DNA of 64,000 bases, taken from positions 1-64,000 of the forward strand of contig NZ_VUOK01000014.1 of the NCBI RefSeq assembly GCF_009806555.1, written 5' to 3'. Below the pieces are notes generated by a model that did no database searches, was not told where the DNA came from, and worked only from the letters and a program-made list of their open reading frames with translations. Both the position numbers and the translations under genes were made by a program. The DNA comes from Methylobacterium sp. 2A (GTDB taxonomy: Bacteria > Pseudomonadota > Alphaproteobacteria > Rhizobiales > Beijerinckiaceae). This document shows positions 18,149-27,087 of the stretch, one piece after another; position 1 is the stretch's first letter, and the number at the start of each line of letters is the position of its first letter.

Positions 18149-19693
18149 ATGACCGCTCAGCTGCCCCTCGCCCGCCCGATGCGCCGCCCGGCCTGCCTGC
18201 TCGCCCTCCTGGCGGTGCTGGCCAGCCCGGCCGCCGCGCAGGAGCGCTCGATCCACGGCCCGGCGCCGGTCCTGACGGTCGGCGCCGCCGAGGCCGCCTC
18301 GACGCGCCGCGTCGAGCTGACCGCCGGACGGTCCGTGATCGTGGACCTGCCGCGGGACGCCAAGGAGGTGTTCGTCGCCAACCCGGCGGTGGCCAATGCC
18401 GTGGTCCGCTCGACCCGCAAGGTCTTCGTGATCGGCATGGCCGACGGCGCGACCTCGATCTTCATCATGGACGCCGAGGGCCGCCAGATCGCCGCCCTCG
18501 ACGTGACGGTGGCCCGCGACCTCAACCTCGGCACCTTACGCGAGCTGCTGAACCAGAGCATTCCGGGCGGCCGGTTCGACGTGCGCTCCTCCGGGGCCTC
18601 GGTGCTGCTGTCGGGCTCGGTCAATTCCTCGGCCGACGCCCAGCAGGCGATCGACATCGCCAACGCCTTCGTGGGGCTGGGGGGCGGGGGCGGCGCCTCC
18701 GGCGCGCCGAGCGGCGGCGTCGTGGCCGGCGCCCGGGGGGCGGTGATCAACAACCTCTCCATCCGCAACAAGGATCAGGTGATGCTGCGCGTCACCGTGG
18801 TGGAGGTGTCGCGCAACGTCCTGAAGCAGTTCGGCATCAACCTGAACGGCAACTGGTCGGCGCTGAACCCCCTCGGCAACGCGACGACCTCCCCCGCGCT
18901 GGTCAACAACCTGCCCTTCCCGATCACCGGCGGAACGACGCCCACCGGCAACCAGCTGCAGGCCTCCGTGCGGGCCGGCGGCTTCTCGCTTCAGGCAACC
19001 CTGAAGGCCTTCGAGCAGGCCGGGGTCTCGCGCGTCCTCGCGGAGCCGACGCTGACGGCGATCTCCGGCGAGGCCGCCAAGTTCCTGGCCGGCGGCGAGT
19101 TCCCGGTGCCGGCAGCCGCGTCGAACTGCGTCGGCAACCTCTGCTCTCCGCCCGGGATCACCTTCAAGCCCTACGGCGTCGCCCTGAGCTTCACGCCGGT
19201 GGTGCTGGCCGACAACCGCATCTCGATCCGCGTCGCGACCGACGTGACCGAGATCGATCCGACGACCAGCTTCAGCTACACGAACAGCGGCGTCACGACC
19301 GCCATCCCGGGCACGCGGGTCCGCCGCTCGGAGACCACGGTCGAATTGCCCTCCGGCGGCGTGATGATGACCGCCGGCCTGATCCAGCAGGTGAACAAGC
19401 AGGCGATCTCCGGCCTGCCCGGCCTGATCAACCTGCCGATCCTCGGCGCCCTGTTCCGCTCCCGGGACTACCAGCGCATGGAGACCGAGCTGATGATCAT
19501 GTGCACCCCCTACATCGCCCGGGTGATGGAGCCGAAGCAGGTCAGCCGGCCCGACGACAACTTCGTCGATTCCACCGACGGCCAGGCGGTGCTGCTCGGC
19601 CAGATCAACCGCCTGTACGGCAAGGTCGCCCCCACCGCCGCGGCCCCGCTCGGGCAGACCTATCGCGGCCGCGTCGGCTTCATCGTCGAGTGA
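18149..19693 (+). CDS. cpaC: Tad/Flp pilus secretin CpaC (RcpA)
   Basis: A 514-residue outer-membrane secretin forming the pilus channel. Signal peptide at about 1-28 (cleavage near AAAQE), N-terminal pilus-secretin domain (VIVDLPRDAKEVFVANPAVA), a BON-like domain around 130-175 with a Gly-rich loop (LGGGGGASG), and the C-terminal secretin fold from about 310 (VLAEPTLTAISGEAAKFLAG). A GTG at 18140 overlapping the cpaB stop is an alternative start; the ATG at 18149 gives the simplest signal peptide. Confidence 0.92.
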   Translation: MTAQLPLARPMRRPACLLALLAVLASPAAAQERSIHGPAPVLTVGAAEAASTRRVELTAGRSVIVDLPRDAKEVFVANPAVANAVVRSTRKVFVIGMADGATSIFIMDAEGRQIAALDVTVARDLNLGTLRELLNQSIPGGRFDVRSSGASVLLSGSVNSSADAQQAIDIANAFVGLGGGGGASGAPSGGVVAGARGAVINNLSIRNKDQVMLRVTVVEVSRNVLKQFGINLNGNWSALNPLGNATTSPALVNNLPFPITGGTTPTGNQLQASVRAGGFSLQATLKAFEQAGVSRVLAEPTLTAISGEAAKFLAGGEFPVPAAASNCVGNLCSPPGITFKPYGVALSFTPVVLADNRISIRVATDVTEIDPTTSFSYTNSGVTTAIPGTRVRRSETTVELPSGGVMMTAGLIQQVNKQAISGLPGLINLPILGALFRSRDYQRMETELMIMCTPYIARVMEPKQVSRPDDNFVDSTDGQAVLLGQINRLYGKVAPTAAAPLGQTYRGRVGFIVE

Positions 19694-19882
19694 AAGCGAT
19701 GACGCCGATCCAAGGTCGTAGCGCAGGATCGCAACCATGACCCATGGTCCACGACACAGCGATGCCGTGTTCGCCGGAGGAGGCGCGGGTCCCCGCTCCC
19801 GTGCGGGCGACGACCTTCGTACCTCCGGGTTCGCGCGCATCGTCGGTCACAAGACGATTCGGATCGATAGGGGCCGCACCAT

Positions 19883-19907
19883 CCCTCCCCCCGCAGAGGG
19901 GAGAGGG
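19883..19907. repeat. Short palindromic repeat, copy D, upstream of cpaD
   Basis: CCCTCCCCCCGCAG followed by AGGGGAGAGGG. It is the same family as the repeats at 9305, 11765, 15745 and 59626. Its right arm supplies the GAGAGGG ribosome-binding sequence just before the ATG at 19912. Confidence 0.6.
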
Positions 19908-19911
19908 AAAG

Positions 19912-20669
19912 ATGCGGAGCCGGCCATACAGGCGCGGGGGCGCGTCGCGCCCGGAAGAATCGCCTCCCTGCTCGCCGCCTGTGCGCTCGGCGCCCTCGCG
20001 GCCGGCTGCAACAGCCAGCCGGTCGCCACGACCGGGGCGATCGAGGTCGCGGATTACCGGGTCCGGCACCCGATCGTCCTGACAGACGGCACCCGCAGCC
20101 TCGACGTGTTCCCGACGGGTGTCGGCCAACTCGATCCCCGCCAGACCGCCGATGTCGATGCCTTCATGCTGGAATTCCGCCGCTACGGGCGCGGGCTCCT
20201 GCTGATGGAGGTGCCCCGAGGCGGGCCGCCGGCCCAGGCCGCTTCCGCCGAACGGACCGCGACGGTCCTGACCCGACTGGCCGCACAGGACCGGATCAGC
20301 GCCCGCGAGGTCGCCGTCACCGCCTACGCCGTGGCGGCCCCGAGCCTGGCCGCCCCGATCCGGCTGAGCTTCCAGCGCATGCAGGCCAAGGTGTCCGATG
20401 CCTGCGGGCTCTGGCCCCAGGATACGGGCGCCAGCGGCTTCGCGTTCGATTACAGCAACCGGCCGATGTGGAATCTCGGCTGCGCCACGCAATCGACCGT
20501 GGCCGCGCAGGTCGCCGACCCCCTCGACCTCGTGCGCGGACGGCCCGAGGGCCGGATCGACACGGTCAAGCGGGTCCGGGACATCGGCCAGTTGCGCGAA
20601 GGCAAGGATCCATCAACCACATGGCATCAAGATGGGCAGACCGACGTGAAATCGCAGGTCGGCCAATAG
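19912..20669 (+). pseudogene. cpaD: Pilus assembly lipoprotein CpaD, apparent N-terminal frameshift
   Basis: The main frame encodes a CpaD-like outer-membrane lipoprotein with lipobox region LLAACALGALAAGC and the typical C-terminal blocks (CGLWPQDTG, NRPMWNLGCATQSTVAAQVADPLDL). That frame has no good start near the signal peptide; its only ATG is 19737, which adds ~60 residues of repeat-derived sequence. A well-placed ATG at 19912 preceded by GAGAGGGAAAG is one frame off. Restoring one G in the G-run at 19936-19940 gives MRSRPYRRGGRVAPGR running straight into the signal peptide. I infer a one-base loss (real or sequencing error). If 19737 is used, the gene is intact but odd. Confidence 0.6.
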
Positions 20670-20736
20670 GCTGGCCGGCACGCCCGCCTCATCTAACCCG
20701 ACGCCGCATCCCGAACGCGAACCTGAAAGTGCCGTC

Positions 20737-22029
20737 ATGGCAGACCTGTCCGAGACAGCCGAGCGCACGATCGCCCCGGTGCCCCGGATCACCATCCAGG
20801 CGTTCTGCGAGACCAGCGAGACCGCCGCGATGATCGAGGGCGCGGCCCTCGACCGGCGCATGCAGAAGGCGCAGGTCAAGGTCCGCATGGGCGGCGGCGC
20901 CGCCGCCATCGAGGCCTACCGGCACGCGCCGACCCCCAACGTCATCCTGATCGAGACGCAGGGGCCGCGCTCGAAGCCGCTCGAATGCCTCGACGCCCTG
21001 GCCGAGGTCTGCGACGAGGGCACCCGCGTCCTCGTGATCGGCCATCTCAACGACGTGATCCTCTACCGTCAGCTGATCCAGCGCGGGGTGTCCGACTACC
21101 TGATGGCGCCGGTGGATCCGCTGACCCTGATCGCGGCGATCTCCGACCTGTTCACGGCTCCCGGCGTCAAGCCGGTGGGCCGCACGGTGGCGGTCTACGG
21201 CGTGAAGGGCGGGATCGGCGCCTCCACGGTGGCGCACAATTTCGCGTGGTCGGTAGCCCGCAGCCAGGGCGTGCAGACGGTGATCGCCGATCTCGACATC
21301 GCCTTCGGCACCGCCTCGCTCAACTTCAACCAGGACCCGCCCCAGGGCATCGCCGAGGCGGTGTTCGCCCCCGAACGGCTGGATTCCGCCCTGGTCGAGC
21401 GGCTGCTGTCGAAATGCAGCGACACGCTGAGCCTGCTCTCGGCCCCCGCGAGCCTCGACCGCACGATCGACCTGTCCGAGCCCGCCTTCGACGCCCTGAT
21501 CGAGTATCTGCGGGCCAGCGTGCCCTGCGTGGTCCTCGACGTGCCGCACCAGTGGAACGCGTGGACGAAGCGCGTCCTCACGGCGGCGGACGAGATCCTG
21601 ATCGTCGCGGGTCCCGATCTCGCCAGCCTGCGCAACGCCAAGAACATCCTCGGCGCCCTCAAGCACGGGCGCCCGAACGATGCGCCGCCGCGGATCCTGC
21701 TCAACAGCGTCGGCGTGCCGAAGCGCCCCGAGATCGGCACGCCCGAATTCGCCAAGACCCTGGAGGCCCCGGTCGCGCTGACGATCCCATTCGAGCCGGC
21801 CCTGTTCGGTACGGCCGCCAATAACGGCCAGATGATCGCCGAGATCCAGGCCAGTTCCAAGGTGGCGGAGCTCTTCAACGACCTCGCCGCCCTGATGCTG
21901 GGCCGCGCGGAGACCCGGCGCAGCGGGCGCATCGGCCTGCTTGAGCCGCTGCTCGCCAAGTTCGCCGGCAACAAGTTCGCCGGCAGCAAGTTCGGCGGTG
22001 CCAAGCTCGTCGGTGGGAAGGCCTCGTGA
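20737..22029 (+). CDS. cpaE: Pilus assembly ATPase-like protein CpaE
   Basis: A 430-residue protein with an N-terminal receiver-like domain (about 15-140, no obvious phosphoacceptor Asp) and a ParA/MinD-type domain with the deviant Walker A KGGIGAST at 157-164. It localises Tad pilus assembly in Caulobacter. The C-terminus is unusual: a run of pentapeptide repeats (KFAGN, KFAGS, KFGGA, KLVGG) at 21958-22020. It follows cpaD by 67 bases and precedes cpaF by 30. Confidence 0.9.
   Translation: MADLSETAERTIAPVPRITIQAFCETSETAAMIEGAALDRRMQKAQVKVRMGGGAAAIEAYRHAPTPNVILIETQGPRSKPLECLDALAEVCDEGTRVLVIGHLNDVILYRQLIQRGVSDYLMAPVDPLTLIAAISDLFTAPGVKPVGRTVAVYGVKGGIGASTVAHNFAWSVARSQGVQTVIADLDIAFGTASLNFNQDPPQGIAEAVFAPERLDSALVERLLSKCSDTLSLLSAPASLDRTIDLSEPAFDALIEYLRASVPCVVLDVPHQWNAWTKRVLTAADEILIVAGPDLASLRNAKNILGALKHGRPNDAPPRILLNSVGVPKRPEIGTPEFAKTLEAPVALTIPFEPALFGTAANNGQMIAEIQASSKVAELFNDLAALMLGRAETRRSGRIGLLEPLLAKFAGNKFAGSKFGGAKLVGGKAS
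21958..22020 (+). repeat. 15-base tandem repeats at the 3' end of cpaE
   Basis: Four 15-base units beginning AAGTTCGCCGGC, AAGTTCGCCGGC, AAGTTCGGCGGT and AAGCTCGTCGGT, plus a final AAG. They encode a Lys/Gly-rich tail and decay in similarity toward the 3' end. Confidence 0.8.
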
Positions 22030-22059
22030 TGCGGTCCGACCGCGCCCCGGGAACGCTCC

Positions 22060-23502
22060 ATGTTCGGTAGACGCTCGACCGGCGGCGCAGCCTCTGCCCC
22101 CTCGCCCGCTCCCCGATCGCCGGCCGCCCCGCCGGCGATCGCGCCGCAGCGCGAGACCGCGCCCGCGCCCCGGCGGCAGGAGCCGGCCGCCCCCGTGGTG
22201 GTCGAGACCGCGCGGTCCGAGGATTACTACCGCACCAAGAGCCTGATCTTCGGGGCGCTGATCGAGGCGATCGACCTCACGCAGCTCTCGCGCCTCGATG
22301 CCGAGACCGCCCGCGAGGAGATCCGCGACATCGTCACGGAGATCATCGGGCTCAAGAACATCGTCCTGTCGATCGCCGAGCAGGAGGAGTTGCTCGACGA
22401 CATCTGCAACGACGTGCTCGGCTACGGCCCGCTGGAGCCGCTGCTCGCCCGCGACGACATCGCCGACATCATGGTCAACGGCGCCAACCGGACCTTCATC
22501 GAGGTCGGGGGCAAGATCCAGCTGACCAGCGTCCGGTTCCGCGACAACCAGCAGCTGATGAACATCTGCCAGCGGATCGTCAGCCAGGTGGGGCGGCGCG
22601 TCGACGACGCCTCGCCGATCTGCGACGCCCGCCTGCCGGACGGGTCCCGCGTCAACGTGATCGCGCCGCCGCTCGCCATCGACGGCCCGGCGCTCACCAT
22701 CCGCAAGTTCAAGAAGGACAAGCTCACCCTGGAGCAGCTGGTGCGCTTCGGGGCGATCTCGCCCGAGGGCGCCGAGGTCCTGAAGATCATCGGTCAGTCG
22801 CGCTGCAACGTGGTGATCTCGGGCGGCACGGGCTCGGGCAAGACCACATTGCTCAACTGCCTCACCGCCTTCATCGAGCACGACGAGCGGGTCATCACCT
22901 GCGAGGACGCGGCGGAACTCCAGCTCCAGCAGCCGCACGTGGTCCGCCTGGAGACGCGGCCGCCCAACATGGAGGGCCAGGGTCAGGTCACCATGCGCGA
23001 CCTCGTGAAGAACTGCCTGCGCATGCGGCCCGAGCGGATCATCGTCGGCGAGGTGCGCGGACCCGAGGCCTTCGACCTGCTCCAGGCGATGAATACCGGC
23101 CACGACGGCTCGATGGGCACCCTCCACGCCAACAGCCCGCGCGAATGCCTGTCGCGTATCGAATCGATGATCTCGATGGGCGGCTTCACCCTGCCCTCGA
23201 AGACGCTGCGCGAGATGATCTGCGGCTCGATCGACGTGGTGATCCAGGCGATGCGCCTGCGCGACGGCTCGCGGCGGATCACCCACATCACCGAGGTGCT
23301 CGGCATGGAGGGCGACGTCATCACCACCCAGGACATCTTCCTCTACGACATCGTCGGGGAGGACGCGAACGGCAAGCTGGTCGGGCGCCATCGCTCGACC
23401 GGCATCGGCCGGCCGAAATTCTGGGAGCGCGCCCGCTACTACGGCCTGGAGCGCCGGCTCGGCGAGGCGCTCGACGCCGCCGAGGTCGTCGATCGGAGCT
23501 GA
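22060..23502 (+). CDS. cpaF: Pilus secretion ATPase CpaF (TadA)
   Basis: A 480-residue type II/IV secretion ATPase that powers pilus extension from the cytosolic face. A Pro/Ala-rich disordered leader covers 1-50; the N-terminal domain runs to about 230; Walker A GGTGSGKT is at 255-262, followed by the Asp box, the His box region ([14 protein letters not shown]) and Walker B ([14 protein letters not shown]). All key motifs are intact. It is directly followed by tadB after three bases. Confidence 0.94.
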   Translation: MFGRRSTGGAASAPSPAPRSPAAPPAIAPQRETAPAPRRQEPAAPVVVETARSEDYYRTKSLIFGALIEAIDLTQLSRLDAETAREEIRDIVTEIIGLKNIVLSIAEQEELLDDICNDVLGYGPLEPLLARDDIADIMVNGANRTFIEVGGKIQLTSVRFRDNQQLMNICQRIVSQVGRRVDDASPICDARLPDGSRVNVIAPPLAIDGPALTIRKFKKDKLTLEQLVRFGAISPEGAEVLKIIGQSRCNVVISGGTGSGKTTLLNCLTAFIEHDERVITCEDAAELQLQQPHVVRLETRPPNMEGQGQVTMRDLVKNCLRMRPERIIVGEVRGPEAFDLLQAMNTGHDGSMGTLHANSPRECLSRIESMISMGGFTLPSKTLREMICGSIDVVIQAMRLRDGSRRITHITEVLGMEGDVITTQDIFLYDIVGEDANGKLVGRHRSTGIGRPKFWERARYYGLERRLGEALDAAEVVDRS

Positions 23503-23505
23503 GGC

Positions 23506-24498
23506 ATGCCGAATCTCGCCGCCATCGGCACCTCGAACCTGCCGATCGTCGCGGGCCTCATCGGCATCGCGGTGGCGGCAATCGCCTACGTGGCTGTCCT
23601 GCCCCTGCTCGACGGGGAGCGGCGGGCGAACAAGCGCCTGAAGGCGATCGGCGTCTCCCCCACGGGGGCGGCGCTCCGGGGCGTGGCGGTCAACCGCCGC
23701 GAGCAGGTCGCCAAGACGCTGAGCGAGATCGAGGCGAAGGCCAAGGGCGCGGCCAAGGCCTCCGTGGAGCTGAAGCTCGCCCGCGCCGGCCTCGATTGGA
23801 CCAAGCGGACCTTCTACATGATGTCGGCGGTCAGCGCTGGCCTCTTCGGGCTGCTGATCTTCGTGGTCACAGACAGCCCGATCGCCGGGATCGGCGCCGC
23901 CTTCGCGGGGGGCTTCGGTCTGCCGGCCTGGCTGCTGCGGCGCCTGCGGCTCAAGCGGATCGCCAAGTTCAACGCGGAGCTGCCCAACGCCGTCGACGTG
24001 GTGGTGCGCGGCATCCGCACCGGCATCCCGGTCGGGGATTGCTTCCGCATGGTCTCGCGCGAGGCCGAGGAGCCGGTCCGCAGCGAGTTCAGGATCGTCG
24101 TGGAGACCCAGGCGCTCGGCCTGTCGCTGGGCGACGCGGTCACGCGCCTGTTCGACCGGGTGCCGACGCCCGAGGTCAACTTCTTCGTGATCGTGATCAA
24201 CATCCAGCAGCAATCGGGCGGCAACCTGTCGGAGGCGCTGAACAACCTCTCCACGGTGCTGCGCGACCGGGCCAAGATGCGCGGCAAGATCCAGGCGATG
24301 AGCATGGAGGCCAAGGCCTCGGCCTCGATCATCGCCTGCCTGCCCTTCGGGGTCGCGGGCATCACCTCCCTGACGAGCCCCGACTACATCTCGCTGCTCT
24401 GGACGACCGATATCGGCAAGATCGCGCTGGTGGGCGCGGCGATCTGGATGTCGATCGGGATTTTCACCATCAAGAAGATGATCGCCTTCGATTTCTGA
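23506..24498 (+). CDS. tadB: Tad pilus inner-membrane protein TadB
   Basis: A 330-residue integral membrane protein with a T2SS-F-type domain (about 160-285; NAVDVVVRGIRTGIPVGDCF and the matching FFVIVINIQQQSGGNLSEALNNL). Membrane segments lie near 10-30, 105-145, 270-290 and 300-322. With TadC it forms the inner-membrane platform for the CpaF ATPase. It starts three bases after cpaF. Confidence 0.92.
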   Translation: MPNLAAIGTSNLPIVAGLIGIAVAAIAYVAVLPLLDGERRANKRLKAIGVSPTGAALRGVAVNRREQVAKTLSEIEAKAKGAAKASVELKLARAGLDWTKRTFYMMSAVSAGLFGLLIFVVTDSPIAGIGAAFAGGFGLPAWLLRRLRLKRIAKFNAELPNAVDVVVRGIRTGIPVGDCFRMVSREAEEPVRSEFRIVVETQALGLSLGDAVTRLFDRVPTPEVNFFVIVINIQQQSGGNLSEALNNLSTVLRDRAKMRGKIQAMSMEAKASASIIACLPFGVAGITSLTSPDYISLLWTTDIGKIALVGAAIWMSIGIFTIKKMIAFDF

Positions 24499-24544
24499 CG
24501 GCGGACCGTCAGGCCCGCCGCCCGCCCGCCCCGGATCCGGTCCC

Positions 24545-25522
24545 ATGATCGACGACATCGCCGCGAAGCTGTTCGACCCCCGGTTCATGGGGACGGCGCT
24601 GACCGCCATCGCGGCGGCGGCGACCGCCTTCGCGGTGGCGCAGCCGTTCTTCGAGACCGACAAGCTCGAGAAGCGGATGAAGCTCGTGGGCGACGAGCGC
24701 GAGCAGATCCGGCGGCGCGAGCGCGCGAAGGGCAACCAGACCGTCACCCGGGGCACGCTGCGCGTCGAGCCCAAGGCCTACATGAAGTCGATCGTCGAGC
24801 GGTATCAGCTCCAGCGCTGGCTCTCCACCGACACGGCCAAGCGCAAGCTGATGCAGGCGGGCTATCGCGGCCAGGGCGCGGAGACCGCGTTCCTGTTCTT
24901 CCGCCTCGTCGTGCCGGTCGCCGCGGTGATCGCCGCGCTGTTCTACCTGTTCGTGCTGGAGGCGCTCGACGTCTCCTACCTCATGCGGTTCGGTCTGGTG
25001 ATCGGCGCCGCCTATGCCGGCATCAAGGCGCCTGAACTGTTCCTGGTCAACGCCGCCAAGAAGCGTCAGGCCGAGATCCGCAGGGCTTGGCCGGACGCCC
25101 TCGATCTGACCCTGATCTGCGTCGAGTCCGGCATGGCGATCGAGCACGCCTTCCGGAAGGTCAGCACCGAGATCGCCACCTCCTCGGTGGTGCTGGCCGA
25201 GGAGCTCGCGCTGATGACCGCCGAGATGTCGTTCCTGCCGGACCGGCGCCAGGCCTACGAGAATCTGGTGCTGCGCACCGGCCTCGACCCCGTCAAGGCG
25301 GTGGCGACCGCCCTGATCCAGGCCGAGCGCTATGGCACCCCGGTCGGCCAGGCGCTCCGGGTCCTCGCCCAGGAGAGCCGCGACCAGCGCATGACCGAAG
25401 CCGAGAAGAAGGCGGCGGGTCTCCCGCCCAAGCTCACGGTGCCGATGATCCTGTTCTTCCTGCCGGTGCTGTTCGTCGTCATCATCACGCCGGCCGTCAT
25501 CCAGATCATGCGGACCCAGTGA
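24545..25522 (+). CDS. tadC: Tad pilus inner-membrane protein TadC
   Basis: A 325-residue T2SS-F-type membrane protein, paralogous to TadB. Segments near 10-28, 118-138, 142-160 and 297-320 are hydrophobic; the soluble domain carries DALDLTLICVESGMAIEHAF and the second copy-like region ATALIQAERYGTPVGQALR. It is the last gene of this pilus cluster; tadD, pilin and prepilin peptidase genes are absent here. Confidence 0.92.
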   Translation: MIDDIAAKLFDPRFMGTALTAIAAAATAFAVAQPFFETDKLEKRMKLVGDEREQIRRRERAKGNQTVTRGTLRVEPKAYMKSIVERYQLQRWLSTDTAKRKLMQAGYRGQGAETAFLFFRLVVPVAAVIAALFYLFVLEALDVSYLMRFGLVIGAAYAGIKAPELFLVNAAKKRQAEIRRAWPDALDLTLICVESGMAIEHAFRKVSTEIATSSVVLAEELALMTAEMSFLPDRRQAYENLVLRTGLDPVKAVATALIQAERYGTPVGQALRVLAQESRDQRMTEAEKKAAGLPPKLTVPMILFFLPVLFVVIITPAVIQIMRTQ

Positions 25523-25523
25523 C

Positions 25524-25545
25524 GACCGGGGATGATGCCCCGGTC
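25524..25545. terminator. GC hairpin at the end of the pilus operon
   Basis: Stem GACCGGGG / CCCCGGTC with loop ATGATG, starting one base after the tadC stop and ending over the stop of the convergent gene at 25544. No T-run follows, so efficiency is uncertain. Confidence 0.45.
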
Positions 25546-25801
25546 AGCGGATGCGGCCGGGACGGGTCGGCTCGAACACGATCCGGCGGTGATAGGCGCA
25601 CCAGCTCTTGCCGTCGGCCACCGGCGCGCCGCAACAGACCGCCCGGTCATTCGGCTCGCCGATGATGTACTTGCACACGAAGGCGCCGGACTGCGCGAAG
25701 GGCACGCGCAGGTCGGCCGACGGCTCCTTGATGGTCTCGGCCTCGCCGATCTGGGACATGCGAACGAGTTGATTCATGGTGTCGATCGGCTCAATAATCA
25801 T
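25544..25801 (-). CDS. Small Cys-rich protein resembling the GcrA C-terminal motif
   Basis: An 85-residue protein whose C-terminal half has a CxY..GEP..R..CCGAP....WCAYHRRI pattern with Cys and His spaced as in the C-terminal tail of the GcrA cell-cycle regulator family. The GcrA N-terminal DNA-binding domain is absent. The Cys/His set could bind metal. The ATG at 25801 overlaps the stop of a candidate 51-codon upstream ORF. Convergent with the pilus operon. Resemblance to GcrA is by eye and moderate. Confidence 0.6.
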   Translation of the reverse strand: MIIEPIDTMNQLVRMSQIGEAETIKEPSADLRVPFAQSGAFVCKYIIGEPNDRAVCCGAPVADGKSWCAYHRRIVFEPTRPGRIR

Positions 25802-25946
25802 CCTGCTCGATGGGACCGTGAGCCCCGGCAGATGGAAGGGTCGGACGCCTCTCCCTCAGACAGTGACCCAGGGCAGCGTCCCGCGGGACGGCCTCCGAAT
25901 CGACTCGCCTGACGCCGGCCCGGTCGGCCGGCACGATCAGCGTCAT
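25791..25946 (-). CDS. Candidate 51-residue leader ORF
   Basis: An ORF MTLIVPADRAGVRRVDSE ending IEQDDY, whose stop overlaps the ATG of the 85-residue gene (25801), suggesting translational coupling. Its ATG lies four bases downstream of a palindrome at 25951-25974. No strong ribosome-binding sequence and no recognised family, so it may not be expressed. Confidence 0.25.
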   Translation of the reverse strand: MTLIVPADRAGVRRVDSEAVPRDAALGHCLRERRPTLPSAGAHGPIEQDDY

Positions 25947-26174
25947 CTTGTTGTCGTAACTGGGGTTACGACAATTTAAAACAAGACCAACGTGCATGCG
26001 TTGCATCGGAGCACGGTGCGGGATGCGTAGCTGGCCGCCACGATTCCGGTTCGATTGGCATTCGCCGGGCTGACGAAACCGCGTGAACGCCCCGAATCGG
26101 TTCCTGCCCGGGCGTGCAAGCCGGATCGACCTGTGGTTTGGTGCCGGCTCCCGCGACCAGAGCCGGACTTGCCC
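25802..26174. other. Non-coding gap of ~370 bases
   Basis: Between the small Cys-rich gene and the sulfurtransferase gene. It contains the palindrome at 25951-25974, a short AT-rich patch (TTTAAAACAAG) and a candidate leader ORF on the minus strand. The part nearest the sulfurtransferase start is GC-rich with no motif I recognise. Confidence 0.5.
25951..25974. promoter_or_regulatory. Palindrome with 10-bp arms, probable operator
   Basis: TTGTCGTAAC and GTTACGACAA are perfect inverted arms around the spacer TGGG, next to an AT-rich TTTAAAA patch. The position upstream of the minus-strand small ORFs fits an operator for a dimeric repressor; a hairpin terminator is less likely because no gene ends here. 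Confidence 0.5.
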
Positions 26175-27023
26175 ATGGCCCACGCGCCCCTCGTGTCCCC
26201 CGATTGGCTGCACGACCGTCTGACCGCCCCCGACCTCGTGACCCTCGACGCCTCCTGGTATCTCCCGGCCGCCGGCCGGGATCCCGAGGCCGAGTTCCGC
26301 GCGGCCCATATCCCCGGCGCCCTGCGCTTCGACCTCGACGCCATGAGCGATACCGAGTCGAGCCTGCCGCACATGCTGCCCCGCCCGGAGGTCTTCGCCG
26401 CGCGGATGCGGGCGCTCGGCGTCGGCGACGGCCAGCAGATCGTGGTCTATGACGGGATGGGCCTGTTCTCGGCGCCGCGGGTCTGGTGGATGCTGAAGGC
26501 CTTCGGGGTGCGCGACGCCCTGGTGCTCGACGGCGGTCTTCCGGCCTGGGTGGCCGCGGGCTACCCCACCGAGGAGGGCGAGCCGCATCCGCGCGAGCGC
26601 CGGCACTTCACCGCCCGGCTCGACCACGGGGCGGTGGCGGATGCGGACGACGTCGCCCGCGCCCTGGCGAGCGGCTCGGCTCAGGTGGTGGATGCCCGCT
26701 CGGCCACGCGGTTCCGCGGCGAGGAGCCGGAGCCGCGCCCCGGCGTCCGCCCCGGCCACATGCCGGGCGCCTGCAACCTGCACTACGCGGCGCTGCAGCG
26801 CGACGGCCGGATGAAGAGCCCGGAGGAACTGGCCACAATCTTCGCGGAGAACGGCGTCGATCCGGACCGGCCGATCGTGACCACCTGCGGCTCTGGGGTG
26901 ACCGCGGCCATCATCGCGCTCGCCCTGGAGACGATGGGCCGGCCCGCCCGCGGCCTCTATGACGGCTCCTGGTCGGAATGGGGCGCCGACCCGAACCGGA
27001 CGGTGGTGACCGGAACTCCTTGA
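26175..27023 (+). CDS. sseA: 3-mercaptopyruvate sulfurtransferase
   Basis: A 282-residue two-domain rhodanese. The active-site loop is Cys238-GSGVTA, the form typical of mercaptopyruvate sulfurtransferases rather than thiosulfate ones. The N-terminal domain (1-130) is the inactive copy; SRF-like RSATRF..EEPEPRPG precedes the second domain. It transfers sulfur from 3-mercaptopyruvate to thiols or cyanide in the cytosol. The ATG at 26175 starts right at the domain; the longer in-frame extension is Arg/Pro-rich and unlikely. Confidence 0.92.
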   Translation: MAHAPLVSPDWLHDRLTAPDLVTLDASWYLPAAGRDPEAEFRAAHIPGALRFDLDAMSDTESSLPHMLPRPEVFAARMRALGVGDGQQIVVYDGMGLFSAPRVWWMLKAFGVRDALVLDGGLPAWVAAGYPTEEGEPHPRERRHFTARLDHGAVADADDVARALASGSAQVVDARSATRFRGEEPEPRPGVRPGHMPGACNLHYAALQRDGRMKSPEELATIFAENGVDPDRPIVTTCGSGVTAAIIALALETMGRPARGLYDGSWSEWGADPNRTVVTGTP

Positions 27024-27087
27024 AGGCCGGCCGATCAAATCCGATATATCGAAAGCGCCTGCGGTTGGGCGCTCTCCGGAGAAGATC

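Noticed and set aside
19737-19911. A genuine 60-residue N-terminal extension of CpaD
   Set aside because: It spans a palindromic intergenic repeat and gives a composition unlike a signal peptide; a frameshifted start at 19912 explains the sequence better.
20689-24774. Very long minus-strand open frame (over 1300 codons) opposite the pilus genes
   Set aside because: It is antisense to cpaE, cpaF and tadB, all of which have clear family motifs. The translation is Arg/His/Gly/Asp-rich low complexity, typical of a high-GC shadow frame.
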